A stretch of DNA of 64,000 bases from Cyclobacteriaceae bacterium (lineage in GTDB: Bacteria; Bacteroidota; Bacteroidia; Cytophagales; Cyclobacteriaceae): contig JAPZUF010000010.1 of assembly GCA_027533395.1 (NCBI GenBank), forward strand, positions 248,001-312,000, written 5' to 3'. The position numbers and the translations under genes are program-made. How positions within the stretch are numbered: position 1 is the first letter of the stretch; each line of letters begins with the position of its first letter. Below, piece after piece: positions 1 to 8,951 of this stretch. The notes beneath the pieces are model-generated. The model did not search any database. It was not told the origin of the DNA and saw only the letters and a list, made by a program, of their open reading frames with translations.

Positions 1-2
1 TG

Positions 3-911
3 GACGGAGATGACAAAGCATTGAAACAATCTTTGATACCAGTAATTGAAGATGATGTTATAAAGCAAACAACAAAAAAACTAGTTGATAAATCCAATCA
101 AGATTTAAAAACAGTTGGCTACGAAGCACCGATTCAAGGTAGAGATATTAACTTTTTTTATTTAAAGGATAACATAAGAGAAAGAATTGAATCGAATAAT
201 AAACAATACAAAGTCCTCAATACAAAGATTGAATTTACTGAAGATGAAATGCGACTTGAAATTGCACAACATCCTGAAAGATTTAGTCCGAACGTATTGT
301 TAAGACCAGTTTACCAAGAAATTTTATTACCGAATTTAGCTTACTGTGGAGGTCCGGCTGAGTTGGTGTATTGGTTAGAGTTAAAAGAAATTTTTAAACA
401 TCACCAAGTAACATATCCTATACTATTACCGCGATGTTTCGCGATGATTATCAATCAACCCACCGCTCGCAATATTGAAAAATTACAATTGGATACAGAA
501 GAAATCTTTCTTGAAAAAAATTATCTCTACAATCATTTCATCTTAAAAAATAACAGAAATGAAATCTTGCTAACCCAACAAAGACAAGCAGCACAACCCA
601 TATTCGAAGCAATAAAAAAGCAAGCTTTACAAACAGACCAAACACTTAACCGAATGGTGGAGGCAGAATATAGAAAATGGGAAAAAAGCCTGGAGAAAAT
701 TGAACAGAAATTATTACGGGCAGAAAAAAGAAAGCAACAAGAAGCCATCCACCAAATTGAAGCCATTAAGCAACACCTATTTCCGAATGGAAGTTTGCAA
801 GAAAGAGTGGATAACTTCTTAAACTTCTATCAGCAAGACAATCAATTCATAGAAAAACTAAAAGCAGTTTTCAATCCATTTGATTATCGCATGCATATCT
901 TATATCAGTAA
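3..911 (+). CDS. bshC: Bacillithiol biosynthesis cysteine-adding enzyme BshC (5'-partial)
   Basis: This is the C-terminal part of BshC, the putative ligase that adds cysteine to glucosaminyl-malate in the last step of bacillithiol synthesis. The frame is open to the left edge, so the first TTG/ATG in the window is not the true start. About 300 residues are visible of a family length near 530. Seen in the sequence are the family-like segment LPNLAYCGGPAEL around visible residue 110, a long basic and glutamine-rich coiled-coil region (about 200-255), and the FPNGSLQERVDNFLNFY block near the C-terminus, which is characteristic of BshC. It is followed after 5 bp by a folate gene on the same strand, probably in one operon. 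bshA and bshB are not in the window. The family call is from motif memory and is strong. Confidence 0.9.
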   Translation, partial: DGDDKALKQSLIPVIEDDVIKQTTKKLVDKSNQDLKTVGYEAPIQGRDINFFYLKDNIRERIESNNKQYKVLNTKIEFTEDEMRLEIAQHPERFSPNVLLRPVYQEILLPNLAYCGGPAELVYWLELKEIFKHHQVTYPILLPRCFAMIINQPTARNIEKLQLDTEEIFLEKNYLYNHFILKNNRNEILLTQQRQAAQPIFEAIKKQALQTDQTLNRMVEAEYRKWEKSLEKIEQKLLRAEKRKQQEAIHQIEAIKQHLFPNGSLQERVDNFLNFYQQDNQFIEKLKAVFNPFDYRMHILYQ

Positions 912-916
912 AGGGT

Positions 917-1483
917 ATGAAAAAAGAAGCGCTGCGTAAAATTTATTTACAAAAACGTTTGCAACTCAACGATGCAGAGTACAGTTTGTTATCGCGCAGG
1001 CTTTGTGATCAATTTTTTTTGCATGTTGATCTAAGTTTCCTAAAAGTAATCCATTGCTTTCTCCCACTAAAATCAAAAAGAGAACCGGATACTTGGTTAA
1101 TAATAGAAAGAATAAGAAGGGAATTTCCTCACATCCGGTTGGTTATTCCCAAAGTAAATGGAAACAAGTTGGACCATTATTATTTCGAAGGCTTGCATCA
1201 ATTAGAAATAAACAAATGGGGCATTGAAGAACCCAAACAAGGTATTCCGGCTGAGTTGCATAGAATCAATTTAGTATTAGTCCCACTATTATGTTTCGAT
1301 GAAAAAGGAAACAGAGTCGGATATGGAAAAGGATATTACGATCAGTTTTTGCCTAACCTATCTAGTGATTGCCAACGTTTAGGTATAAGTTTTTGGGATG
1401 AAGTAGAAGTAATAGATGATGTAAATGATTTTGATATGCCTTTACAAGCCGTGCTTACACCAAAGGGAATGATTACATTTTAA
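917..1483 (+). CDS. 5-formyltetrahydrofolate cyclo-ligase
   Basis: This enzyme (MTHFS, YgfA/Fau family) converts 5-formyl-THF to 5,10-methenyl-THF using ATP in the cytoplasm. The 188-residue length is normal. The GYGKGYYD signature is at residues 135-142 and the substrate-site segment REPDTW at 55-60. The ATG start lies 5 bp after the bshC stop, so co-transcription with bshC is likely. The 3' end overlaps the convergent mnmD gene by 11 bp. No abnormal features are seen. Confidence 0.93.
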   Translation: MKKEALRKIYLQKRLQLNDAEYSLLSRRLCDQFFLHVDLSFLKVIHCFLPLKSKREPDTWLIIERIRREFPHIRLVIPKVNGNKLDHYYFEGLHQLEINKWGIEEPKQGIPAELHRINLVLVPLLCFDEKGNRVGYGKGYYDQFLPNLSSDCQRLGISFWDEVEVIDDVNDFDMPLQAVLTPKGMITF

Positions 1484-2144
1484 TCGCACGCACCATTTCT
1501 CTTTTACCGGGCGGGCCGGATAAACTTTCTACCGCTAACCCTAATGTTTTTAAATCTCTTTTTAATTGTCCTTTTGCACAATACGTTACCAATACCCCAT
1601 TCTTGTCGAGAAGTGTTGTAGCTTTTGCTAATGTTTCGATTGTCCACATGTCGGGTTGTTTATTTGGAGCAAAAGCATCATAATAAATAAGATTGAATTT
1701 TTGGTTGGAGAAATAAGTTTGTAAAGGTTGGTTTACTTTTTCTAATGAAAAACCTTTAGCCATTTCAACAACTTCGTTCCAATTGGTTTGGTGCAATTGC
1801 AGGAAGGATTTTCTCTCTGTTTCTGTAAACTGATAATTTAACAAAGAGTAAACGACTTCAGGTAGTGGATAGGTTTCTAAACTTGTGTAGTGAACGGGTA
1901 ATTCATTTTTAATGTGATATTGAAACGTAAGCCAGGCATTAAGTCCGGTTCCGAAACCAATTTCTAAAATTCTAATCTCATGGTGATTTTTTTCCTGATG
2001 CAGAAAAGCTAATCCTTTATCAATAAATACATAGTTAGATTCTTGCAGCGCACCATGTCTGGAATGGTAGGTTTCATCTAATGCTTTATTGAGCAACGAA
2101 GGCGAGCCATCTCCGGTGGTTATAAGACTTACTTCATCATCCAT
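1473..2144 (-). CDS. mnmD: tRNA mnm5s2U-type methyltransferase, MnmD-like
   Basis: This is a free-standing methyltransferase of the MnmC N-terminal (DUF752) family, called MnmD where the FAD oxidase half is absent. It methylates the aminomethyl group on wobble uridine 34. A SAM-binding loop EIGFGTGLNA is at residues 61-70, the active-site-like DAFAP is at 156-160, and the C-terminal GPPGKREMVRA block is typical of the family. The 223-residue protein has no fused oxidase domain. It is the last gene of a leftward set with ispF (5 bp gap) and the M16 peptidase, and its 3' end overlaps the cyclo-ligase gene. Confidence 0.88.
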   Translation of the reverse strand: MDDEVSLITTGDGSPSLLNKALDETYHSRHGALQESNYVFIDKGLAFLHQEKNHHEIRILEIGFGTGLNAWLTFQYHIKNELPVHYTSLETYPLPEVVYSLLNYQFTETERKSFLQLHQTNWNEVVEMAKGFSLEKVNQPLQTYFSNQKFNLIYYDAFAPNKQPDMWTIETLAKATTLLDKNGVLVTYCAKGQLKRDLKTLGLAVESLSGPPGKREMVRAIKM

Positions 2145-2149
2145 TTTAC

Positions 2150-2635
2150 TTATCCTTTATGAATAAGAGCAACAGCATACGCACATACTCCTTCTTCTCT
2201 TCCAACATATCCCATTTTTTCGTTAGTAGTTGCCTTGATCGAAACTTCTTCTTCGCTTACGTGCAGTAACTCTGCCAATACTTTTTTCATAGCAGGAATG
2301 TGCGGATTCACTTTTGGTTTTTCTAACACAATGGTGCAATCTACATTTACTACTTTCCATTGTTTGGCGTGTAACATAGCGGTTACTTCTTTTAAAAAAA
2401 ATTTGCTGTCCATGCCTTTCCATCTATTGTCGGTATTCGCAAAATGGAAACCAATATCGCGCATGTTAGCCGCGCCTAGTAAAGCATCACATAAAGCATG
2501 AATCAATACATCAGCATCGGAATGACCAACAGCACCGGCTGGCGCATCTGGTAATTGTACGCCACCTAAATAAAAGGGTCGTCCTTTTTCAAGTTCGTGA
2601 ACGTCAAAACCCATTCCTATTCGTATGTTCACCAT
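2150..2635 (-). CDS. ispF: 2-C-methyl-D-erythritol 2,4-cyclodiphosphate synthase
   Basis: IspF makes the cyclic diphosphate intermediate of the MEP isoprenoid pathway. The 161-residue length is standard. The metal ligands are visible as D11 and H13 in GFDVHEL and H46 in the block that begins GHSDADVLIH, and the ATTNEKMGYVGREEG block near the C-terminus is typical. The start is ATG, 1 bp after the upstream peptidase gene ends and 5 bp before mnmD begins, so these genes probably form one transcript. Confidence 0.96.
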   Translation of the reverse strand: MVNIRIGMGFDVHELEKGRPFYLGGVQLPDAPAGAVGHSDADVLIHALCDALLGAANMRDIGFHFANTDNRWKGMDSKFFLKEVTAMLHAKQWKVVNVDCTIVLEKPKVNPHIPAMKKVLAELLHVSEEEVSIKATTNEKMGYVGREEGVCAYAVALIHKG

Positions 2636-2636
2636 A

Positions 2637-3872
2637 TCAATTTTCTTTCAGATAATACAACACATTACAATTTTCTTCGCGCAAAATATTTTTTGCTGCG
2701 CTAACTAATTCTTCTTTGGCAACAGAAGCAATCAAGTCTGCTTCTTTGTTTACCAATCCTGCATCTCCGGATAAAGAAGCAAAGGCTAAATTCATGGCGC
2801 GATTCATCACTTCTATTTCTCCAAATACATGCGATGATTGCGCCTGATTTTTTACTTTAGTTAATTCTTCTTCTTTTATTTCTTGTTTTAATTTTTCTAA
2901 TACAATTTGTACTTCGTGTTCGCCTTGTTCGGGTGTTATGCCATCGCTTAATCTGCCACTCACTACAAACAATCCGGGATCTATCGTGCCGGTTACAAAT
3001 GAGGAGATGGAAGAAAAAATCTGCTTTTCTTTTACCAAAGTTTGAAACAATCTACTCGATTTACCTCGGCTTAAAACATCGCTCAACAAATCGCAAGCAT
3101 AATATCCACTTTCGAAACGACCGGGCATGTGCCAGGCCATATAGAGTGCGTTAGCCGGTACTTTTGCGCGCACAGTTTGAATTCGTTTTTCTTTTTGTTT
3201 GGGTTCTTGAGGCAATGCCTTCTCAGTTTTCTCTCCAGATGGAATCGGACCAAACCATTTCTCAGCTAAAACTTTTACTTGCGCTGTGGTAACATTACCT
3301 GCCACAACTAAAGTAGCATTGTTGGGGCGATAATGTTGGTAAAAGAAGGTTTGCACATCGTCCATAGTTGCATTTTCGATATGACTGATTTCTTTCCCAA
3401 TCGTAGCCCATTGGTAAGGATGTTGGGTATACGCTAACGGTCGCAACTTCAACCAAACATCACCGTAAGGTTGATTCAAATATCTTTGTTTAAACTCTTC
3501 GATTACAACTTTGCGTTGCACTTCTAATACTTGCGGATCGAACGATAAACTCAACATACGATCGCTCTCTAACCAAAAACCTGTTTCGATATTAGCAGAG
3601 GGAACGGTGAGGTAATAATTAGTGATATCTGTGTTGGTGAAGGCATTGTTTTCTCCTCCTACTTTTTGTAGAGGTTCGTCATAGCTCGGAATATTTTTAG
3701 AACCACCGAACATCAGGTGTTCAAACAAATGCGCGAAACCTGTTTTATTCGGATGCTCGTTGCGCGACCCAACCTGATACAACAAGTTGAGCACAGCAAT
3801 TTGCACAGAAGAATCTTCGTGAACTAAAACACGAAGTCCGTTATTGAGAGAGAAAGAGTTGAATGAAATCAT
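2637..3872 (-). CDS. M16 family zinc metallopeptidase
   Basis: This is a pitrilysin/M16B-type peptidase. The inverted zinc motif HLFEH is at residues 48-52 counted from the preferred start, with a downstream glutamate pair near 125-126 that would supply the third ligand. A second, inactive-type domain follows (about 170-411), containing RGKSSRLF. The open frame extends to 3914, but the extra 14 residues are neither a convincing signal peptide nor conserved-looking, and ATG at 3872 gives the usual MISFNSFSLNNGLRV beginning. No signal peptide is seen, so it is probably cytoplasmic. It sits between a TerB-like gene and ispF on the same strand. The substrate is unknown. Confidence 0.9.
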   Translation of the reverse strand: MISFNSFSLNNGLRVLVHEDSSVQIAVLNLLYQVGSRNEHPNKTGFAHLFEHLMFGGSKNIPSYDEPLQKVGGENNAFTNTDITNYYLTVPSANIETGFWLESDRMLSLSFDPQVLEVQRKVVIEEFKQRYLNQPYGDVWLKLRPLAYTQHPYQWATIGKEISHIENATMDDVQTFFYQHYRPNNATLVVAGNVTTAQVKVLAEKWFGPIPSGEKTEKALPQEPKQKEKRIQTVRAKVPANALYMAWHMPGRFESGYYACDLLSDVLSRGKSSRLFQTLVKEKQIFSSISSFVTGTIDPGLFVVSGRLSDGITPEQGEHEVQIVLEKLKQEIKEEELTKVKNQAQSSHVFGEIEVMNRAMNLAFASLSGDAGLVNKEADLIASVAKEELVSAAKNILREENCNVLYYLKEN

Positions 3873-3926
3873 CCTGCTTGTTGCTAAATACAAACATAAC
3901 AAGAAAGCAGGCAATATCGTTTTGCT

Positions 3927-4364
3927 TTAGCGCAATAACATGCTAACGCGCATGCGGGTTTCTTCTAGGTTTTGCTGGTTAACTATATTTTGATATATAG
4001 TCTCTACTAAATCAGATGCTATTTCGCGTTTGTAACCAAATTTGATAGCAAAGAGATGGCTCAGTTTTCTTTCTTCCTGATGAATGCTTTCATCTACAGC
4101 CATCATGTGTACCAAATCAAACAATTGCTCGAATCGAATTTTATCATCTTTTGGTACTTCAAAAGCAACATTAGATGGATTTTTTCGGATCTCTTCTAAT
4201 TGAGAATCGCTGATTCCGTTTCTTCGGGCAATGGTGCGCAACAACGAAAATTCAACCGAACTAAAATTACCATCTACGGCAGCCATTTCTACTAAATTTT
4301 TCATGTGGCTGCGTGCCGTACTTTTGCCTTGTTTAAAATGATTGAGGATATCAGAAAATTTCAT
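3927..4364 (-). CDS. TerB-like domain protein
   Basis: This small 145-residue helical protein resembles the TerB/DjlA N-terminal domain family. Two acidic helical repeats are seen, AAVDGNFSSVE at about 28-38 and MAVDESIHQEER at about 88-99, with the spacing of the TerB metal-binding repeats. There is no signal peptide or membrane segment. It is the first gene of the leftward set that continues with the M16 peptidase, ispF and mnmD. In this family the function is mostly unknown outside the tellurite cluster, and there is no ter cluster here, so a tellurite role should not be inferred. Confidence 0.75.
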   Translation of the reverse strand: MKFSDILNHFKQGKSTARSHMKNLVEMAAVDGNFSSVEFSLLRTIARRNGISDSQLEEIRKNPSNVAFEVPKDDKIRFEQLFDLVHMMAVDESIHQEERKLSHLFAIKFGYKREIASDLVETIYQNIVNQQNLEETRMRVSMLLR

Positions 4365-4406
4365 AGCTCAGGGAGGATTAGATAAAGGTTATGTAATTTA
4401 AGTAGC

Positions 4407-4425
4407 CTTTGGCGGAGTACCAAAG
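4407..4425. repeat. Small inverted repeat between TerB-like and E1 genes
   Basis: CTTTGG and CCAAAG form 6-bp arms around a 7-nt spacer. The element lies between the divergent TerB-like gene (start 4364) and the E1 gene (start 4467). It could be an operator or a 5' leader hairpin. There is no poly-T run, so it is not a typical terminator. The evidence is weak. Confidence 0.3.
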
Positions 4426-4466
4426 AAAGTCCTAAAATCAATTAAATTGCGCCTGCAAATATTTTT

Positions 4467-6446
4467 ATGAAATTCGACCATCCCGCTCTGGCAGCCGAAA
4501 AACACATCTTTCTGTACAAGGCTCTACTATTTCCGCGATTAATTGAAGAAAAAATGCTGATTCTCCTTCGCCAAAACCGAATCAGTAAATGGTTCAGTGG
4601 TATTGGACAAGAAGCTATTGCGGTAGGTATCACACAGGCTTTAGAAAAGGATGAGTACATCCTCCCTATGCACCGCAATTTGGGCGTTTTCACTGGTAGA
4701 GAAATGCCTTTCGAAAGATTGTTTGCGCAATGGCAAGGCACTATGATGGGCTACACCAAAGGGCGCGATCGTTCTTTCCATTTTGGGAACAATGAACATC
4801 ATATTGTAGGGATGATCTCTCACCTCGGTCCGCAAAACGGAGTAGCCGATGGCATTGCGTTAGCTAGTAAATTAAAAGGAGAGAAAAAAGTAACGGTTGT
4901 ATTCAATGGCGATGGAGGCACAAGCGAAGGCGATTTTCACGAAGCCGTAAACGTGGCTGCTGTGTGGGATTTACCTGTCATTTTTGTAATTGAAAACAAT
5001 GGCTACGGACTTTCAACACCGAGTAAGGAACAATTTCGTTGCGAACAGTTTATCGATAAAGCTATCGGGTATGGTATTGAAGGTATTAAAGTAGATGGTA
5101 ATAACATTGTAGAAGTATACACCACCGTTAGTAAACTAGCCGAAGACATCAGAAAAAATCCTCGCCCCGTTTTATTAGAATGTGTTACGTTTAGAATGCG
5201 CGGCCACGAAGAAGCTAGCGGCACCAAGTATGTTCCAAAAGAGTTAATGGACATGTGGGCGAAGAAAGATCCGGTTGAGAATTACGAACAATTTCTTTTA
5301 GCGCAGGGCATCATCGATGCAGATTTTGCTGAAACCGTTCGTAAAGAATTAAAACTGGAAATTGAAAAAGGCTTAGCTATTGCTTTCGAGGAGAAACATC
5401 CGGTGGCGAGTACAGAAATAGAATTACAAGATGTGTATGCGCCTTACACATACATCCCAGTGCAACCCACAACACTTGCGCAATCAGAAAAAAGATTTAT
5501 CGATGCCATAAGCGATGGCTTGAAACAAAGCATGGAGAAACACAACAACCTTGTGCTGATGGGACAAGACATTGCCGAGTATGGAGGAGTGTTTAAAATT
5601 ACGGATGGCTTCGTAGAAAAATTTGGTAAAGAACGTGTGCGCAATACACCCATTTGCGAAGCAGCCATTGCAGGCGCAGGTTTAGGTTTATCTGTTAAAG
5701 GCATGAAGGCGATGGTTGAAATGCAATTTGCAGATTTTGTTACTGAAGCCTTTAACCAAATCGTAAACAACTTAGCAAAAGCCCATTGGCGTTGGGGACA
5801 ACCTGCTGATGTTGTAGTGCGCATGCCAACCGGTGCAGGAACTGCTGCTGGTCCTTTTCACTCTCAAAGTAACGAAGCTTGGTTTTTTCATACACCAGGG
5901 TTAAAAATTGTTTATCCCTCTACGCCCTACGATGCTAAAGGTTTGTTGTGTGCTTCCTTCGAAGACCCAAACCCTATCATGTACTTCGAACATAAGTTGA
6001 TGTATCGATCGTTAAAAGAAATGGTGCCTGATGATTATTATACAGTAGAAATTGGAAAAGCCAGAACAGTACAAGAAGGAAAAGATTGCAGCATCATTAC
6101 GTATGGAATGGGCGTGCATTGGGCTAAAGAGATGGCAGAAAGCTTACCTCAATTCAATATTGAAATTATTGATTTAAGAACGCTATTGCCATGGGACAAA
6201 GAAGCCGTGCAAACAACAGTACATAAAACTAACCGTGTGCTAATTTTACACGAAGACACATTAACAGGAGGAATAGGAGCTGAAATAAGTGCATGGATTA
6301 CCGAACATTGTTTCGAACAACTAGATGCACCAGTTTTACGCGTAGCCAGTTTAGATACTGCTATACCTTTTGCACCCACACTCGAAGAAAACTTTTTGCC
6401 GAAAGGAAGAATTAAAAGTGCGATAGAAAAGTTGATGAGTTATTAA
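4467..6446 (+). CDS. Fused E1 alpha/beta 2-oxoacid dehydrogenase (branched-chain type)
   Basis: This single 659-residue chain carries both E1 subunits of a thiamine-diphosphate 2-oxoacid dehydrogenase complex. The alpha half (about 1-330) has HRNLGVF at 69-75, the ThDP/Mg motif beginning GDGGTSEGDFHEA at 148-160 and ENNGYG at 176-181. The beta half (about 335-659) has GQDIAEYGGVF, PICEAAIAGAGLG and PSTPYDAKGLL. The order alpha then beta in one polypeptide is common in Bacteroidota, where it is usually annotated as branched-chain or pyruvate-like. Substrate choice cannot be read from the sequence. No E2 or E3 gene is adjacent. The gene stands alone and is followed by a hairpin terminator at 6510-6534. 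Confidence 0.92.
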   Translation: MKFDHPALAAEKHIFLYKALLFPRLIEEKMLILLRQNRISKWFSGIGQEAIAVGITQALEKDEYILPMHRNLGVFTGREMPFERLFAQWQGTMMGYTKGRDRSFHFGNNEHHIVGMISHLGPQNGVADGIALASKLKGEKKVTVVFNGDGGTSEGDFHEAVNVAAVWDLPVIFVIENNGYGLSTPSKEQFRCEQFIDKAIGYGIEGIKVDGNNIVEVYTTVSKLAEDIRKNPRPVLLECVTFRMRGHEEASGTKYVPKELMDMWAKKDPVENYEQFLLAQGIIDADFAETVRKELKLEIEKGLAIAFEEKHPVASTEIELQDVYAPYTYIPVQPTTLAQSEKRFIDAISDGLKQSMEKHNNLVLMGQDIAEYGGVFKITDGFVEKFGKERVRNTPICEAAIAGAGLGLSVKGMKAMVEMQFADFVTEAFNQIVNNLAKAHWRWGQPADVVVRMPTGAGTAAGPFHSQSNEAWFFHTPGLKIVYPSTPYDAKGLLCASFEDPNPIMYFEHKLMYRSLKEMVPDDYYTVEIGKARTVQEGKDCSIITYGMGVHWAKEMAESLPQFNIEIIDLRTLLPWDKEAVQTTVHKTNRVLILHEDTLTGGIGAEISAWITEHCFEQLDAPVLRVASLDTAIPFAPTLEENFLPKGRIKSAIEKLMSY

Positions 6447-6509
6447 ATGAAGATTTTATATTGATTTAATTTATAAGACAAATAACAGATTGTGCCAAAA
6501 TGAAAATTG

Positions 6510-6537
6510 AAAGCAGAGCGAAGAGTTCTGCTTTTTT
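6510..6537 (+). terminator. Rho-independent terminator after the E1 gene
   Basis: AAAGCAGA and TCTGCTTT form an 8-bp stem around a 9-nt loop, followed by a run of T residues. The hairpin is 63 bp past the E1 stop codon. The A-rich left arm means it could also act on the opposite strand, downstream of nothing annotated. Confidence 0.75.
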
Positions 6538-6668
6538 GTCTTAAGTTGAATTAAAATCAGTCAGGTTTTTAGAACGTGACTTATACTTCAAGAAATAATA
6601 ATTCGATTCAATTTTTAAATTCTCAGATTATCTTAATCTCAAATTTTTAAAATCCCCTGTTTTTTGAC

Positions 6669-7985
6669 TTAATCTTTTCCTTTTACTTTTTCGGGATTAA
6701 CGAGTAGGTTATCATTTTCATCTCGTTTAATTGAGCCATCTTGTAAAATAAATTTACAGATATCTGTTCTGCCAAAACCTTCTTTTCTTACAGATGAAAA
6801 ATAACCGTGCTTACCATCAGGAGCCAAATGAAAAAAGTTTTCGTATTCCGGTGTATTGATTGGATAGCCGAGGTTCACTGGTTTTTGCCACTTCTTTTTT
6901 ACCCGTTCAACTTTAAAGATATCATAGTTACCTAAGCCGGGGTGTCCATTAGAAGAAAAATACAATAAACTATCATTCACCATAAAGGGAGCATCCTCAT
7001 CTCCTGCAGTGTTTACATTAGGGCCTAGATTTTCGGCATTTCCCCATTCACCAAATTGATTGATTTCAGCAACATACAAATCTAATCCACCAAAACCATC
7101 AGGTCTATCGCTGGCAAAATAAAACTTCTTTCCATCCGGTGTGAAGCAGCCAGACGTTTCGCTGCTCAAGGGATCGTTAATAAACTTACCCATATTGTTA
7201 GGTTGCGACCAATCATTGCCGTCATAAAAGGATTGATACAAATCTCCATTACCGTCAGGGTAATACAGTACCATCATTTTTCCATCTTGTGACACGAATG
7301 ATGCTGCGTCATGATTTTGTTTATTGATGTTGCCACTTAACGGTTTGGGTGGAGTCCAAACTTGGTCTATCATCTTAGTAACAAATACTTCTTCAAATAG
7401 AATTTTCGCTTTTGCATCATACAAGGCAGAATCTCTTGCTGAAGTAAAAATCAATTCATCTTCTCTGGCATTAAACAATGGAGCGTAATCATCATAAATT
7501 GAGTTGATGGGGGCAGGAAGTATTTCTATTGTATAGTTAGTTTCTTGATTGAGAAAAGCTTCTGCTCTATGACATTCATCAATTTTATGATCGCACAAGT
7601 CGCGCATACTTTTAGCCTTCTTTTTATACGCGTTATAATGTTCGATAGCTTCTTTAAACTTTAAATTGATTTGATAAGAAGTAGCTAAATAATAATGTAA
7701 GTCTTTGTTTATCCTGGGATTGATTTGTTTTACTTTTTCTAAGTGTGGCAATGCCGCGTGTTTGGGTGTAGATGCCAAATAGGATAAGCCTAACTTGAGG
7801 TGAGGCTTAGCATCATTTGGATTTTCTTCGATAAGTTGATTGTACAAGACAATTGCTTTCGAATATTCTTCACGTTTGTATAACTTATCAGCTTGTCGAA
7901 AACGATTGTTTTTAGGTTGAGCCAAAACAAAATGATGGCTCGACCAAAGCATAGCTAGGGTTAAAAGGATTAAAGACTTGGGCAT
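6669..7985 (-). CDS. TPR and PD40 beta-propeller protein, secreted
   Basis: This 438-residue protein has an N-terminal signal peptide (hydrophobic segment 4-22, cleavage likely after the LAQ at about 23). TPR-like helices follow (about 28-140), then WD40-like PD40 repeats (about 160-410). The repeats are visible as FNAREDELIFTSAR, FTPDGKKFYFASDRPDG, NDSLLYFSSNGHPG and APDGKHGYFSS. The layout resembles the front part of Bacteroidota periplasmic TPR-PD40-OmpA proteins, but it lacks an OmpA peptidoglycan-binding domain, so the anchor is missing or supplied by a partner. It is encoded alone. A TAnnTTTG promoter element lies only 5 nt before the ATG (see separate entry). Confidence 0.8.
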   Translation of the reverse strand: MPKSLILLTLAMLWSSHHFVLAQPKNNRFRQADKLYKREEYSKAIVLYNQLIEENPNDAKPHLKLGLSYLASTPKHAALPHLEKVKQINPRINKDLHYYLATSYQINLKFKEAIEHYNAYKKKAKSMRDLCDHKIDECHRAEAFLNQETNYTIEILPAPINSIYDDYAPLFNAREDELIFTSARDSALYDAKAKILFEEVFVTKMIDQVWTPPKPLSGNINKQNHDAASFVSQDGKMMVLYYPDGNGDLYQSFYDGNDWSQPNNMGKFINDPLSSETSGCFTPDGKKFYFASDRPDGFGGLDLYVAEINQFGEWGNAENLGPNVNTAGDEDAPFMVNDSLLYFSSNGHPGLGNYDIFKVERVKKKWQKPVNLGYPINTPEYENFFHLAPDGKHGYFSSVRKEGFGRTDICKFILQDGSIKRDENDNLLVNPEKVKGKD

Positions 7986-7990
7986 TACCC

Positions 7991-8023
7991 CAAAATTAAT
8001 TTTTTATATTAATATAAGCTCAA
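7991..8023 (-). promoter_or_regulatory. Candidate promoter of the TPR-PD40 gene
   Basis: Read on the minus strand, the -7 element is TAATTTTG (7998-7991) and a TTG lies 22 nt upstream (8023-8021). This fits the Bacteroidota TTG-N17-23-TAnnTTTG pattern. The start codon begins at 7985, so transcription would start at or next to the ATG, which implies a leaderless or nearly leaderless message. This is a pattern match only. Confidence 0.4.
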
Positions 8024-8052
8024 AAAATATCTTCAGATTTTTTTTTGAACTA

Positions 8053-8928
8053 TTAAGGATAGAATTTGATAGGTTGAAGCCTAAAGTGAATATCAAATAA
8101 TTTTAAAAGAGGCATACGAAATCTGTTAAGTTTTCTCCATTCTCTCTTCTCATTTAACAGAACAACGGGATTAACCCAACAAATTAATTCTTGTAAGTAT
8201 CGGTGTTCAGTGGCACCTTTTCGGGTGAGCAAACGTTTAAGTTCCGGTCTGAATTCTTTTAAATTCCAATAATGAAAAATGGCATAATCTGCATTGATGA
8301 TTTTATTTTCTTTTTGGAATACAACACTCAAGGCTAACTGCTCAGCGATGTGTCGCTTATTAAGTTCATAAATCTTATCACATAATTGATTTGCTTCTTT
8401 TAGCAGAAAGCTAAGATGCGATGAAATACCGATTACTCCTGAATTCCAGATTTCTGTTTTAGAAGTGAGTTGATAAGATGTTTCATTTACCTGAATTGTT
8501 TTGCCTAATAAGCCTTTATAAATACTTGAACGATCTAAATGCTTTTCAAATACATGGAGCACTATTCGCAAAGCCTGAATTTGTTGAAACAAATGATAAC
8601 ATTGGTTTGTAAAGTATGTGTCGGTATCAACCAATAAAAAGTTTCCGGTGAAACGAGAAGTAGCATCTATAAGACAAGCGATTTTGGTTTTATAAATAAA
8701 ATTAGTTCCTTCCATCCATTGTTTAATTGTTTCTTGATTGATGGCAATGTAAGTGATGTCGAATTCTTTAAGATATTCTTTTATATAACTTACATTATCT
8801 GTGTAAACAATAATTTTAATCTTGTTTTCGCTGTGGTAGCGTTTAAAACTATAAACTGAGAAAATTAATTCATTGTATAGGTCAGCGTTAGTATGCGCTA
8901 GGTAAACGAGATAGTGGTTTTGTGTCAT
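8053..8928 (-). CDS. Putative GT-A-type glycosyltransferase
   Basis: This 291-residue cytoplasmic protein has features of a nucleotide-sugar transferase. A beta-strand/helix Rossmann-like N-terminus precedes the DXD-like metal motif LLVDTDTYF at residues 98-106. IWNSGVIGI near residue 165 resembles the acceptor-side loop of GT8-like and related enzymes. The sugar and acceptor are unknown. There is no signal peptide. It is not in an operon with other glycan genes: an E1/PD40 region lies on one side and tRNA-Arg on the other. A perfect 8-bp inverted repeat abuts the start codon (8928-8951) and may control it. Confidence 0.65.
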   Translation of the reverse strand: MTQNHYLVYLAHTNADLYNELIFSVYSFKRYHSENKIKIIVYTDNVSYIKEYLKEFDITYIAINQETIKQWMEGTNFIYKTKIACLIDATSRFTGNFLLVDTDTYFTNQCYHLFQQIQALRIVLHVFEKHLDRSSIYKGLLGKTIQVNETSYQLTSKTEIWNSGVIGISSHLSFLLKEANQLCDKIYELNKRHIAEQLALSVVFQKENKIINADYAIFHYWNLKEFRPELKRLLTRKGATEHRYLQELICWVNPVVLLNEKREWRKLNRFRMPLLKLFDIHFRLQPIKFYP

Positions 8929-8951
8929 AACTCAGGTTGTTGGCTGAGTTA
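8928..8951 (-). promoter_or_regulatory. Perfect inverted repeat at the start codon of the glycosyltransferase
   Basis: On the minus strand, TAACTCAG, an 8-nt spacer and CTGAGTTA are followed immediately by TG, so the last A of the right arm is the A of the ATG. A folded transcript would put the start codon at the base of the hairpin. It may be an operator or a translational control hairpin. A TAATTTTG-like -7 element lies just upstream (8972-8965), but the nearest TTG is only 15 nt further. Confidence 0.45.

Noticed and set aside
5444-5824. Antisense open frame of 126 codons inside the E1 gene
   Set aside because: It lies wholly within a well-supported conserved gene, has no family features and no start signal. 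It is a shadow frame.
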